DNA of 64,000 bases from Glandiceps talaboti (lineage: Eukaryota > Hemichordata > Enteropneusta > Spengelidae). The translations under genes were made by a program, and so were the position numbers. The notes below the pieces were generated by a model. That model saw only the letters and a program-made list of their open reading frames with translations, searched no databases and was not told where the DNA came from. Shown one piece after another: positions 1 to 64,000 of this stretch. Within the stretch, counting starts at the first letter, position 1, and each line of letters opens with the position of its first letter. Location: assembly GCF_964340395.1 (NCBI RefSeq), contig NC_135552.1:2214017-2278016 (forward strand), given 5' to 3'.

Positions 1-46
1 ACTATTCTATATTTTAATTAACATGTCTACTTTGTTGACACTACAG

Positions 47-64000
<63,954 letters not shown>

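Overview
The window is eukaryotic, animal genomic DNA. It carries 38 short exons (77 to 367 bp) of a single plus-strand gene, separated by introns that are mostly tandem repeats. All 37 exon-exon joins keep the reading frame with GT-AG introns. The joined exons give about 6.1 kb of coding sequence (about 2,036 codons), roughly a tenth of the window. The gene runs off both ends, so no promoter, start codon, stop codon or polyadenylation site is visible.

The product is a string of PLAT (LH2) domains with almost nothing else: 13 complete copies plus a partial copy at each edge. Each copy repeats the pattern '[15 protein letters not shown]' ... 'KFERG..D.F' ... 'IGHDNSG.G.GWFLEKV' ... 'FPC.RWLAKDEDDGQI.REL'. 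Tandem PLAT arrays of this kind are the hallmark of LOXHD1 (lipoxygenase homology domain-containing protein 1), a protein of hair-cell stereocilia in vertebrates. Every boundary between PLAT domains is a phase-1 intron, so each domain is a symmetric 1-1 module. Intron positions inside the domains vary.

The organism cannot be fixed from the sequence. An invertebrate, probably marine, fits best, because of the very heavy minisatellite load, the compact exons, the LINE fragment and the MITE-like elements. That is inference.

Layout: 1-9 kb holds PLAT 1 to 3, a LINE 3' fragment, a hairpin-ended MITE and a 42-bp array. 9-18 kb holds PLAT 3 to 5, a 30-bp array of about 71 copies, and a TIR MITE whose end has become a minisatellite. 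18-29 kb holds PLAT 6 to 8 with arrays of 33, 23, 35, 45 and 30 bp. 29-41 kb holds PLAT 9 and 10 with arrays of 58, 38, 52, 30 and 21 bp. 41-50 kb holds PLAT 11 and 12. 50.7-53.4 kb is a foldback element with perfect terminal inverted repeats and a hammerhead-ribozyme-like motif inside. 53.5-64 kb holds a Ser-rich linker exon, PLAT 13 to 15 and a 2.1-kb TIR element flanked by TTA.

The most unusual pattern is that several intronic minisatellites start on a splice site. Their units contain the last bases of the exon plus the 5' splice site (introns 4, 6, 15, 16, 26, 29, 30), or the first bases of the exon downstream of the 3' splice site (exon 22). Some donors are therefore repeated tens of times. 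In introns 6 and 29 the units are 36 and 45 bp and stay open in the exon's frame, so use of a repeat-borne donor would add whole 12- or 15-residue units to the protein.
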